A stretch of 64,000 nucleotides of DNA. Origin: Prorocentrum cordatum. Lineage: Eukaryota > Sar > Dinophyceae > Prorocentrales > Prorocentraceae. How positions within the stretch are numbered: position 1 is the first letter of the stretch; each line of letters opens with the position of its first letter. Made by a program: the position numbers and the translations under genes. Shown piece by piece: positions 53,365 to 63,130 of this stretch. The notes under the pieces were generated by a model. It searched no databases, was not told where the DNA came from, and saw nothing but the letters and a program-made list of their open reading frames with translations. The stretch lies in contig CAUYUJ010000192.1 in assembly GCA_963575745.1 (NCBI GenBank), forward strand, positions 224,360-288,359, written 5' to 3'.

Positions 53365-53494
53365 AAGAGGAGGAGGAGCAGGAGGAGGAGGAGGAGGAGG
53401 AGGACGGGCGTCCAAATCTGGGGGTCCACATTGCGAAACTAATTCCAAGGAGGAGGAGGAGGAGGAGGAGGAGGAGGAGGAGGAGGAGGAGGAG
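53365..53494 (+). repeat. GAG microsatellites, two blocks
   Basis: GAGGAG runs at about 53365-53405 and 53446-53494. Confidence 0.85.
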
Positions 53495-53509
53495 GACCGT
53501 GCGTCCAAG

Positions 53510-54155
53510 AGGGCACGTGCCAGAGCACGACCCCCAGGAGCAGCACGAATCCTCCCTCCTCTCCTTCCTCCGTGCGTCCCAGAGGGTACGTGCCGGAGCA
53601 CGACCCACGGGAGCAGCACGCATCCTCCCTCATCTCCATCCTCCGTGCGTCCCAGAGGGTACGTGCCGGAGCACGACCCAAGGGAGCAGCACGCATCCTT
53701 CCTCATCTCCTTCCTCCGTGCGTCCCTGAGGGTACGTGCCGGAGCACGACCCAAGGGAGCAGCACGCATCCTTCCTCATCTCCTTCCTCCGTGCGTCCCA
53801 GAGGGTACGTGCCGGCGGCACGACCCACGGGAAGCAGCACGCAATCCTCCTCATCTCCTTCCTCCGTGCCGTCCCCCAGAAAAAAAAAAAAAATAAAAAA
53901 TAAGAATAGGGTACGTGCCGAGCACGACCCACGGAAGGCACACGGCATCCTCCTCATCTCCTTCCCTCCGTGCGTCCCCTCGAGGGTACGTGCCGAAGCA
54001 CACCCACGGGAGGCGAGCACGCATCTTAACACCTCAGGGCTCCTTCCTCCGTGCGTCCCCAGAGGGTACGTGCCCAGAGGGTGCGTGCTGGAGCACGACC
54101 CAAGGGAAAGCCGCACGATCCGATCTCTTCCTCCGTGCGTCCCAGAGGGTCCGCA
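53510..54155. repeat. 72-bp minisatellite
   Basis: Units begin GGGTACGTGCCGGAGCACGA and end CTTCCTCCGTGCGTCCCAGA; starts near 53514, 53585, 53657, 53729 and 53801, then degenerating with an A-rich interruption at 53879-53905. Fragments also lie at 51365 and 57185. Because 72 is divisible by three, the array gives repeating open frames on both strands. Confidence 0.8.
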
Positions 54156-54414
54156 GTTACTCACAGCTCGAAGCTCCCTCCACCTCCGCCTCCCGCGAAA
54201 GCGCGAATCCGTGACGTGACCAGCCCTCCTCTTCCCCCCCTTATGGGGTCACGCCTTGCCAGAGTGGAACCAAAAAGTGATTCCGATAACCCCCCAAGCT
54301 TCCCCAATCGGCCCCCAAGAGGTCCTCCGGAAGCTTCCCAAAAAACTCCCAAGGCGTCCAAAACGCCCGTACTCTCCGCAGTCCGGACGTGCACCCCGCG
54401 AAGCGAGAGGAATC
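54051..54414. repeat. Left direct repeat flanking Helitron copy B
   Basis: Contains AAAAGTGATTCCGATAACCC, CCAAGAGGTCCTCCGGAAGC and CTCTCCGCAGTCCGGACGTG, and ends GCGAGAGGAATC. The same blocks in the same order lie at 57180-57511, ending with the same GCGAGAGGAATC. Confidence 0.8.
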
Positions 54415-54864
54415 CACGTCCGGAGGTGACGTGCTGAGCGGTGAGGTCTTTTCGGCCGAACGCAACTTCATCACCTCCATGATCCCCATGTGTCCCATGA
54501 AACAATAGGAGCGGCATGAACTGAGACTTATGGCCCCCATGGGCCGTCTCCCCACCCATAACACCCCCCCCCATGTGAGAAATCGCGCCACAGCGCACGT
54601 ACCAAAAGTTGGCAACCCCTCATTCTTGGACCCAAACCTAACCCCACAAAAACCTACGTAAAATCAACAATTTCGGCCTCTTCGGCCTATATTGCGGAAT
54701 TGATACATATTGTGTTTTGTTACATTATTATGTCTCCCCCCCTAACCCCCCCCTGGAGTCGCGCCACAGCGCCGTACCAAAAGTTGGCCCCCCTCATTCT
54801 GGACCCCAAACCTACAAAAACCGATGTAAAATCAACAATTTCGGCCTCTTCGGCCTCTTGGGAC

Positions 54865-55415
54865 TCCAAGTAGGCGTCAAGGGGGTTCCAGGATGGCCCC
54901 ATGACGGCCCAAGACGGCCCAATACGGCCCCAAGACGGCCCCAGATGGTCCCAAGAGGGCCCGTCAGGCCCCCAAGACGGCCCAAGAGGGCCCCAAAATG
55001 ATCCCAAAGGGCGCCTCCATGAGCCAAAATCATAAATTTCCCAATGGCTTTTGAATAATTTTCGCGTTCTCGCCCTTGCCGGCTCTCAGAGGACCATGAC
55101 GGCCCAACCAGCCTCCAAGGAGACCCCCAGACGGCCCAAGAGGCCCCCATGGAGGTTCCAAGATGGCCCACGGGGGCCCGACACGGCCAAAAGAGGCCCC
55201 CATGACGGGCCAAGGGGTCTCCAAGACGGGCGAAGGAGACTCCCAAAGAGCCCCAAGGCGGCCGCGAGAGGCCTCCAAGATGGCCTCCGAAGGGGCTGGG
55301 CGGCGCAAGAGCGCCCCAAGACGGCGCAAGACGCAAGAAGAAGCCCCGAGAGGCCCCAAGGCGGCCCCAAAGATGCCCCAAGAGGATCCCTGGAGGCTTC
55401 CACGAAGCTCCCATG
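54865..55415 (+). repeat. GGCCCAAGA decamer array (copy B)
   Basis: Counterpart of 32875-33425 with only a few substitutions (for example CCACGGG for CCAAGGG near 55169). Confidence 0.75.
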
Positions 55416-55593
55416 AGCCCTTCCAGGACACCGCCTCAAGCCCCGGGGATGGCAGGCCGGAGCGGCACACGCGCGCGGAGGCCGAGCATGTCACGCCATG
55501 TAACGCCAACATTTTCCACAGTTCTCCACGGCGGCGATGACCAGTTCGGATCGGATGCGCGGCGCCTACTCTGCCCGCCTGCAAGCGCGGCGC

Positions 55594-56187
55594 CTACTCT
55601 GCCCGCCTGCAAGCGGGGCAGAGCATGTCTGCTTTGTCGCGCTGGGAACTCTTCACGGCTGCTCGCATAAACACTGCCGAGCACTGGGCGCATTTCAGCC
55701 CCCCGCGCGGATCCCGGCACTGAGCGCAGGTCCACTCTTTCATGTTCCACACTCTGTACTTGGCCGTCTTCGGCCGCGGAGTCGTGCCACATCTCGCGCA
55801 CGGCGGGAATTTGCAAGACTCGCACCAAAAACCGGCGCTGTACGTCAAGCGGTCTGGAGGCCTTGCTCCGCAGCCTCCCTGACAGAGGGGCTTCCCTTTT
55901 TCGTCGAGACATTCTGTGCACGCGGCGTCTTTGACGCTCTTGTGCATCTTAAAAAAGGCTGCATCAAACTGATCCGCTGCCTTCTCCTGCGAGCAGATGC
56001 GGCACTTAAAAAGGCGGCCCTCCGACATAATGTTGAAATGCTGCCTCTCAGGGGTGCAAGCGACGCAAACGGCAAGGTCCAGCGCCCCTCTTCCCGTCAA
56101 GTCATTGACCTCGCTGCGTCTGAAGTTCTTTAACGATTTAGTCTCCTTGCAGCGATTGCAGACGAGCACGTCTCTGCCTTTCGCGGG

Positions 56188-56218
<31 letters not shown>

Positions 56219-56235
56219 AGGGGGGAAAAGGATAA

Positions 56236-56272
<37 letters not shown>

Positions 56273-57150
56273 AGGGGAAGGGGGGGGGGGGGGAGGGGGA
56301 GGGGGGTGGGGGGGGGGGGGGGGGAGGGGGGGGGGGCGGGAGGAGAGGAAAGAGGGAGGGGGGCGGGGGGGGGGGGGAAAGGGGATGGGGGGAGCGGGGG
56401 GGGGGGGGGGGGGGGGCCTTTCGCGGCGAATGGCTCTGCAGCCGCGGCGGGCGCGCCCGCAGCAGAGGTCCGCTTCTGCGCGCACAGGGCGCACCTCCTC
56501 CACGCGCCCTGGCACAGCAACGCCACGGCGTGCTCTACGGGGTCGCTCGTTCTCATGCCGCTGCCGGGGAAGTTGCCCGCTCTCTTCCGCTGGTGGCAGT
56601 CGGCGCACTGGAAAGTGACGTCCACCAACTTCTTGGACGACCTGGACGCGGCTTCCTTCTCTGCATTGGCCCAGCCGGCTTCCGCCTGCTCCGTCGTCAT
56701 CTCCCCGGCTGTCAGGGAGTGCAAGAGCCATGGGCCCGTCTGATGCCCCTGGCGGAAAAGCATGGGCGAAAAAGGCTGCGTGATGATCAGATCGTCAGCC
56801 CTCCTGGTGCGGCTGATGGCCACGTAGCCCGTGGGGACCTTGGCTGCGCGGGGCGTCGTGCGCGCGTCCAGGAGGTCGATAATGGCCTGCGGCAGCGTGG
56901 CGCCGGTGACGCAGTGGGCCGTGGCGGCGAAGTGCGGGACCAGCGGGAACCCCGCGCGCTTCACCATGGCCTTGAAGCCGGGACTGCGATCCCAGGACAC
57001 CTCCCTCTGCTTCACGGGGAAGACGCCCGCGGGCTGATTCCCAAAGCGGGGCGCCGTGTTCCCGGGAATTTGCACCATGATCGCCTCGGGCACGTGCTGC
57101 CAGTACCACAGCTCCTTCTCGGAACCTGTGGTCTTTTCAACCCACTTCCG
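55594..57150 (-). CDS. Helitron helicase C-terminus with zinc-binding tail, open frame
   Basis: The frame is open from about 57150 (RRRKWVEKTTGSEKELWYWQ, HVPEAIMVQIPGNTAP) to the stop at 55594. It keeps helicase motifs TAHCVTGATLPQAII and TGYVAISRTRRADD, then CxxC pairs FQCADCHQRKR, VLVCNRCKETK, FKCRICSQEKA, FWCESCKFPPCARCG and CPACRRAE. Unlike copy A it has four G, not five, at 56051-56054, which keeps the frame, and no TGA at WYWQHV. A G-rich insertion at 56187-56416 adds poly-Pro but preserves frame. The first in-frame Met is at 57093, but the true protein would start far upstream, so this is a fragment of a longer gene. Confidence 0.7.
56187..56416. other. Poly-G insertion bounded by an 11-bp duplication
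   Basis: About 230 bp of G with sparse A, T and C, absent from copy A. GCCTTTCGCGG occurs on both sides, once in copy A. Frame is kept. Either a true insertion with target duplication or a sequencing/assembly artefact. Confidence 0.7.
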
Positions 57151-57179
57151 TCGTCGGGGTGAGGCTCCTATCCTTTCCC

Positions 57180-57511
57180 CGTGGCGTCCCAGATTGTACG
57201 TGCCTGGGCACGACCCAGGAGCGCACGAATCATCTCCTCCCTCCGTGCGTCCCAGAGGGTCTCAAGTTACTCAACATGCGAAGCTTCACGCGCCCCCGCC
57301 TCCCGCGGGCGCGAATCGTGTCGTGACCAGCCCCCTCCCCCCCTGGTCACGCCTGTGCCAGAGAACCAAAAAAGTGATTCCGATAACCCCCCAAGCTTCC
57401 CCAATAGGCCCCCAAGAGGTCCTCCGGAAGCTTCCCAAAAAACTCCCAAGGCGTCCAAAACGCCCGTACTCTCCGCAGTCCGGACGTGCACCCCGCGAAG
57501 CGAGAGGAATC
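57180..57511. repeat. Right direct repeat flanking Helitron copy B
   Basis: Matches 54051-54414 in order at about 85-90% similarity, including GTGATTCCGATAACCCCCCA and GTCCTCCGGAAGCTTCCCAA. It ends GCGAGAGGAATC and is then followed by unrelated AAAGAGGGCAAGG. Confidence 0.8.
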
Positions 57512-57735
57512 AAAGAGGGCAAGGCTGTTCAATAAACACCCAAGGCCGTTCACTAAACGCCAATTGTCTGGTCCGGGTGATTGTTTCCTCCCTTGACCTA
57601 TGGGGGAGGGGCTCCACCTGCTCGAAACATGCGTCCAAACAGTCAAGGACTACTCCATGGGGCGAGGGAGGGTGGGGGGTGCAAGGGCCCGCGCCGATCC
57701 CGATCAGCAAAACAACGAACAAGAAAACGAGAACC

Positions 57736-57913
57736 CCTCCTCCTCCTCCTCTTCCTCCTCCTCATCCTCGCTCCTCCTCGCTCCTCCTCCTCCTCCTCCT
57801 CGTTCCTCCTCGCTCCTCCTCCTCCTCCTCCTCGTCCTCCTCCTCCTTTTCCTCCTCTTCCTCCTCTTCCTCCTCTTCCTCCTCTTCCTCCTCCTCCTCC
57901 TCCTCCTCCTCCA
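57736..57913 (+). repeat. CTC microsatellite
   Basis: CTC/TCC triplets with CTTCCTCCT sub-repeats. 57512-57735 and 57914-58479 show no supported gene, though the latter may hold eroded LINE endonuclease sequence. Confidence 0.85.
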
Positions 57914-59201
57914 TCCTAGCCCATTTCAGCGCACCCCTTGCAGTGGGCATACCTGTTACCGTACACTCGTCTTTACTCGCGCACATGACATACAGGCAGT
58001 GAACACTCATTTCTTACACGCACGTACATGGGGCTATAGCAGGACAGGCTCCAGGACCTCAGCAGCATTCTCAGGTCCAGCGCTATCCTTATCCAGGGTA
58101 CCAGGCGACGAGTTCATGAATCTGATCCATATGATACAAATTCTGGTCTTGACTACCATCAATTCCATGTCGGAAATCATCCTGAACGTGTCTTTTTTAC
58201 CTAACAACTCATCCGAACAATGGCAGGCACTTGTCGGACAAAACACAGGTACACTTCCTCTCGCTGCGGAATATTACGGCGAACCAAACAACCTGGACAG
58301 CATTCTCACGAACGCCAAGCGCTCCTCCATCGTCGACGTGATGTACGCTCTCCATGTCTACATACAATACAATATTCTACACATGGTGTTCTTTTATACT
58401 CATTGCAACATTGTCACAATCTCGTGCGGTGAGTCAAAGTTAATCGTCTCATTCGTCCATGTCAGGCAGCACGCGCAAAAACCCTCGACGAACAACGCCG
58501 ACTCGACTTACAAGACGCCTGGCGAGGACGACGGCTCGCTGAAACATGGCACCTCGCTCGCCTCCTGACTCGCAAGCGTATCGGCAGACGTCTACGCAAC
58601 TACCACAAAGCATCTCTACGACGACGATCTGAAGAATAATGGTTCTCTCAGCTTTCACAGGCTGGATCTCAAGGTGGATGGAATTGCATTCGACTTCCCA
58701 TCTCTCAAGTCCGACAGGAGGTCTTCGACGATCACGACGACATCATTCATGTCGACTATTCCAGCCACGTTCTCGGAGAACCTGATCTCAAACAAACGCT
58801 TTGGCGGATTCGCAAAAGCTCGAATTGCCGATCACCTCCACCACGGGTTCCAAACGAAATGTGGAAAATGATTATTTGGTCGCAGTCAGTATTTGAAGCC
58901 GAATATCATGAAGTTGGTCACGACGCATCTCCATTTGAACCACACGAGCTCTTGACACGCCTACAGAAGATTAGCGAGACGACACGCGCAACAGGCCACA
59001 GCCCATATTAATTTCACCGCAATCAAGGTTTTCAGATCCCCCTACAAAGATGACGTCCACATCATTCACAGCATTTCGTTTGTTTCGAAAGCATATCACT
59101 GAGGTCTACGATGTCGTCCTGTCAAACATCGCCGACCACCACCACACCATGCCTTTGCAGTTCCAGGGCGCCGCCGTGAAGAAGCTATTATTGCAAACAT
59201 T

Positions 59202-60044
59202 GTGGTGTCGCATCGTTGTTCTAAACTTGGTCTTAGCATCACCAATCTTCACTACGACGTGGTCAATGCCTTCGCTTGTCCCTCTCACGATATCATGGAT
59301 TCTGCAACGCAGACGCTTATGCTGTCTCAGCCCGATGACGATTTCCCAAACGAAGAAGACGCACATCTTCTTCACGATGCTGAACAGGACGAACGCCTAC
59401 AACGCCAACGGCATCGCCATTCTACATGTACTTTACAGACATCAGACGTGCCCGCCGAGTGTTGCCCCTGCAGTGGCACGTTTCAAAGCAATAGCGTCGC
59501 TACCAATGACTTTCACATACCATACTGGAAAGCTGTTGGGCATTGGAGCCTGGAAACACAAGATCCTGACTTACTTGTTCCATCGCCTCTCAACACCGAC
59601 ATCATCGACTTAGCCATCACCTCCTTCGCCGACGATCTATGTAAACAGTATGGCATCACTACGCCTACGAACTTACATAGTACACAGGAAAATCACGACG
59701 TACGACTCGACAGTATAGTCGTGTAGTACACCATAGCGCAGCAGACGGGCAATAGCGAGTCTACTGTGCAGTTCGTTGGCACGAACGCGCACACATACCA
59801 GCGTATGGTTCACGAACAGCAAGCACAATGTAAAGTACTTAGCGCAGCACGCTATCTTGGGCCTTATTTACACTACCAAGCTGTTTCTTGGCTGAAAGAA
59901 ACCTACGACTCCAGGCTGCTACGAAAGAATGGCGGATTTTCAGGCGGTACTGGTTTACCAAGACTGATCTTCGTTTTGGCGCACTGGTGTGTCGATGTAC
60001 AATCTGGTCCGCATTATTTTCTGGACTTACCGCTTCTGCTCTAA
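59202..60044 (+). pseudogene. LINE reverse transcriptase, core boxes
   Basis: In one frame: LHYDVVNAFACP (A-like box; Asp at residue 19), then SFADDLCKQYG (catalytic FADD, Asp pair at residues 144-145), then after a single TAG at 59724-59726 the same frame continues to AARYLGPYLHYQAVSWLKET (E-like box) and stops at 60044. FADD is the usual active-site sequence of non-LTR RTs. Similarity with the LINE at 4-5.8 kb is in boxes and order, not in overall sequence. Confidence 0.75.
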
Positions 60045-60875
60045 CTGAACATGTCTACACATGTGTAAACAGTACATCATATATCGCACACGCAAGCTCA
60101 TGAAAGGCACGGCAACCATCAAGACCCCACTCGACGACGGAAATATCAAATATAAGCTTATTCCCACCATTGAAGTATGGCGCACTATCGGTCTAGCTGA
60201 CACGACTACTGAGCTCAGAATTCAACGGCTTAATCTATATCGCATATCGCCACAATGTTCGGACGATTTGCCAGGATTCCCCAGGGACACCACCTGACCA
60301 TCTGTGGCTTCAACAATTGCAGACAGACATCAATGCCCTCTCGTTGCTGGAATGTGCGTACTTTCTCGAGAACACTTCCCCGTTGCAGCTGATCGAGGCA
60401 GGCACGTTCCGTGACGATGTTCTCGAGATTATTGTGTCTGAATTACGATCATACTTTCTTTCTGTCAACATCCCCCCAAACCATTATGACCAAAACACCT
60501 TACAGCCTACTGCATCATCATGTTCATTACCTACAGGCGAATAGTATTGCCGGTCACCGACCTCGCCTTCATTACCTGATGGCAAGCTCTGCACACCGAC
60601 CTTCCATACACCTAAAGCTCTAAAGCTACACCGTGCGCGTGAACAATCTGTGCATGGTATGATTACGCTAGACCCCATAGTACTTGCAGCTGTACGTCCC
60701 TGGTGCTCTACACATTTCCCTACACGAAGGATAACACAAGAACATGCACGCAGAAGCTGGCACTATGGCAGATGCAAAATTGACCAAATATCTTCTTTCG
60801 CCCCCATCGTTTCCGACATGACATACGCATGTCCTCTCTGCAAACATATATGGCAACACCTACGAATGCGATAAC
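60045..60875 (+). pseudogene. LINE region between RT and C-terminal domain
   Basis: YIIYRTRKLMKGTATIKTPL, LDDGNIKYKLIPTIEVWRTI, then short open pieces, and at 60790-60874 DMTYACPLCKHIWQHLRMR, a CxxC...H finger-like unit matching the position of the fingers in the 2-7 kb LINE. Confidence 0.55.
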
Positions 60876-61644
60876 ATCTACGTCTGAAATCATCGTATCA
60901 GTACTCAGCATCTGTCTGATCCAAGACGCCTCGACTTCACGACATCTAATTGCATATCTACTCGTGCGGCTGTGGCAGCAGATGGACCTCGGCCTCGCAG
61001 TGAGCTCGCCTCGTTCGCCACAGACGGAGCGCCGCAGGAGCCAAAGTCAGCACGACCTCGCAGCACTCGTTCTTCTCATCGCCAAGCTGGCCCTCAGTAC
61101 TGCTATGTCGCCAAAGATGACCAGGGCAATCGGATTGGACAAATATCAGGTGAGCGAGAGCTCCGAGTACTTCGCCCAGGGGAGAAAGTATACCGAAAGC
61201 TATGCGGAGGCGGCCAAGACTTTTGGGAAAGACCAGAAGCAACAGAAGATCGCAGCCCACGCCCATCCTCACGTTCACGTTTGGAACGCTTGGCTCATGG
61301 CCGCCAAGAAAGAGCTCGCCGAGAAAGACCTCAATCCACCACAAGCGTCGAACCTCGACGCCTACATCGCCAAGAAGAAGAATGGATCGACGGACTCGAA
61401 GGAATACCTTCACACGCTGATGAAAGAAGTTCGCTACGCACGCTGCTGCAAGACATACGACAACAAGATCAAGCGCCTCGAGGCGAACGTGGTGACCAAT
61501 TGCGACAGCGACATCTGCTTCCAGCAAGTCACCGTACCACTTCGGATTCGTTCGAAAGCAGTGAAGCTCGAAGGAGTGGCGCCACTAGGAGATCTCGAAC
61601 GCAGGATCCAGACGGCGATCGACGAGCTCGACGATCAGGCCTGA
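60829..61644 (+). pseudogene. LINE C-terminal acidic/helical domain
   Basis: From about 61100, AMSPKMTRAIGLDKYQVSES, then NAWLMAAKKELAEKDLNPPQ, KEYLHTLMKEVRYARCCKTY and GDLERRIQTAIDELDDQA to the stop. Lys/Glu-rich and probably helical. The ATG at 60829 is not the natural start; the first ~90 codons are likely out of frame with the ancestral protein. It corresponds in position to the 6480-7001 domain of the other LINE. A CTC-rich patch starts about 80 bp after the stop. Confidence 0.5.
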
Positions 61645-62290
61645 GCCCCGATCCAGATGTCGATGTTCCAGGCCCTCGCCGCCGACAGCCGTGCTACGGG
61701 TCTCCCCCTCGTCCAAGTCCTCCTCCTCCCTCTCCTCCTCCTCCGCTCAGTGTGAATGATGGCGTGTTTTTCGACACGTTTCCAGGAAACCCAACGCCGA
61801 TTCCAACAGTCTCATCCCCCGTCTTAAGTTGTGTGCTGATTCAGGGCTTGCGTGTACTGTCGTCGGTGGGCTTAGCTCGTGTCACCCCCCATACAGTCGC
61901 GCGTCTCTCAGCGTATGAGCCCCTGTGCAATTGTCTCCCCCTTCAGGCTGATTCGACAGGCTCACGTACAATCGCTCTTGTGAGATGACTAGTATTATTA
62001 CTATTACCTCCTCCCTCTTCCTCCCTCCTCCTCCCTCCTCCTCCTCCACGTCCTCCTCCTCCTCCTCCTCCTCCTCCTCCTCCTCCTTCTGTAGGTCCCA
62101 AGACTGCGGCCCTCTGCGGGGGAGGGCAAGACGGCGTTGGGTAACAGCTCTTCCCCCGGATGCGGCTCCAGCATGACCCCGCGGGAGCAGGCACGGCCCG
62201 AGAGCCGAGGCGAGGACGTATCAATGACCACCGCCTCGGGGACCTGGGGGATCGATCTTCGCGGACCTGCACAGGCGGTTGATATGGATA
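61645..62290. other. LINE 3' flank and CTC microsatellite
   Basis: CTC patches at 61720-61745 and 62010-62092. No gene. Confidence 0.6.
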
Positions 62291-62463
62291 CAGTAGGAGC
62301 TCGACCACAAGAAACCTTCCACAAGAAACCCAACCCTGAGACCTCTGGACGTCCACTGATATTGGTGCGGGGACGTCACGCTCTCCATAGCAGAACCATC
62401 GAAACCCAGGAAACTCAGGGCACCCTGGTCAAGCAGGGTGTTCCTTGGTACGGGTTTCCATGG
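62290..62463. repeat. Dispersed repeat D2, copy 2
   Basis: ACAGTAGGAGCTCGACCACA, ACAAGAAACCCAACCCTGAG and CATCGAAACCCAGGAAACTC match 26047-26224 in order. Confidence 0.7.
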
Positions 62464-62659
62464 TAAAGATTGGACAGGGACGTTTCAAAGTGAGAAGGGG
62501 CAGGCCTTCTCCCAGGGCGGCGGGGCTTCTCAAACACCCCCCGGCCTTCTGAGAAGCCGTCTGTGTCTTCGAAGAAAGCTTAGGAAACTTCTCAGACGGC
62601 CGAAGGCCTTCCGAGCCTTTACCCATTGGGCTCGCCGCCACCGATTGTCTGATTCCAAC

Positions 62660-62694
62660 TTGCTGAGCGTGCAATTAAGCTGCACGCTCAGCAA
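62660..62694. repeat. Perfect 14-bp hairpin
   Basis: TTGCTGAGCGTGCA, a 7-nt loop ATTAAGC, then TGCACGCTCAGCAA. No T tract follows. Confidence 0.85.
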
Positions 62695-62869
62695 CGGAGA
62701 ACAGTGAGAGTGGGGAGGAGGAATTATCCCGGCAAAGCAACCTAACAGCGATGTGTATCAGCATATCTGGAAGCATTCCCCTTAAGATTCAGGTGATAAT
62801 CCAGTTGTAGAATTCTGCTGTTCTCGCAGTCGCAGTCGCATTCGCAATGACAGTCGCAGTGGCAACGGC

Positions 62870-63130
62870 CTTAGGATCCAATGGAATCCTAAGGATTCCT
62901 AAGGCATCCTTAGGCATCCTTAGGAATCCATAGGAATCCTTAGGACACCTTAGGAATCCTTAGTAATCCTGATTCCTAGGGATTCCTAGGGATTCTTAAG
63001 GATTCCCAGGGAATTCTAAGGATTCCTAAGGATTCCTGAGGATGCTTAACTATGCCTACGGATTCCTAAGGATGCCTACGGATTCCTAAGAATTCCTAGG
63101 GATTCCTAAGGATTCCTATGTATTCCTACG
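62870..63130. repeat. GGATTCCTAAG minisatellite
   Basis: Units of 11-12 bp, GGATTCCTAAG/GGAATCCTTAG, first inverted (CTTAGGAATCC) then direct. CCTAGG and CCTTAGG palindromes are frequent. Confidence 0.8.

Larger units (their letters stand above)
54410..57150 (-). mobile_element. Helitron 3' fragment (copy B)
   Basis: Shares with copy A the 3' region, decamer array and helicase C-terminus. Identity is about 99% from 54690 to 56972 (versus 32701-34742), lower outside. Upstream of 57150 the helicase stops abruptly, so the copy lacks Rep and most of the helicase. It would be non-autonomous. It is bounded by direct repeats. Confidence 0.8.
58480..61644 (+). mobile_element. Third LINE retrotransposon, AT-richer, 5' truncated and decayed
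   Basis: Starts recognisably in the linker (AKTLDEQRRLDLQDAWRGRR, then LARLLTRKRIGRRLRNYHKA at about 58480-58620), runs through RT boxes (59250-59870), a C-terminal finger near 60810 and an acidic C-terminal domain ending at a TGA at 61644. The endonuclease was not recognised. Multiple frame changes and stops make it non-functional. Base composition is clearly less GC-rich than the rest of the window from about 58.0 to 60.9 kb. Confidence 0.75.

Noticed and set aside
62660-62710. Rho-independent terminator
   Set aside because: Hairpin without a T tract, in a eukaryotic context.
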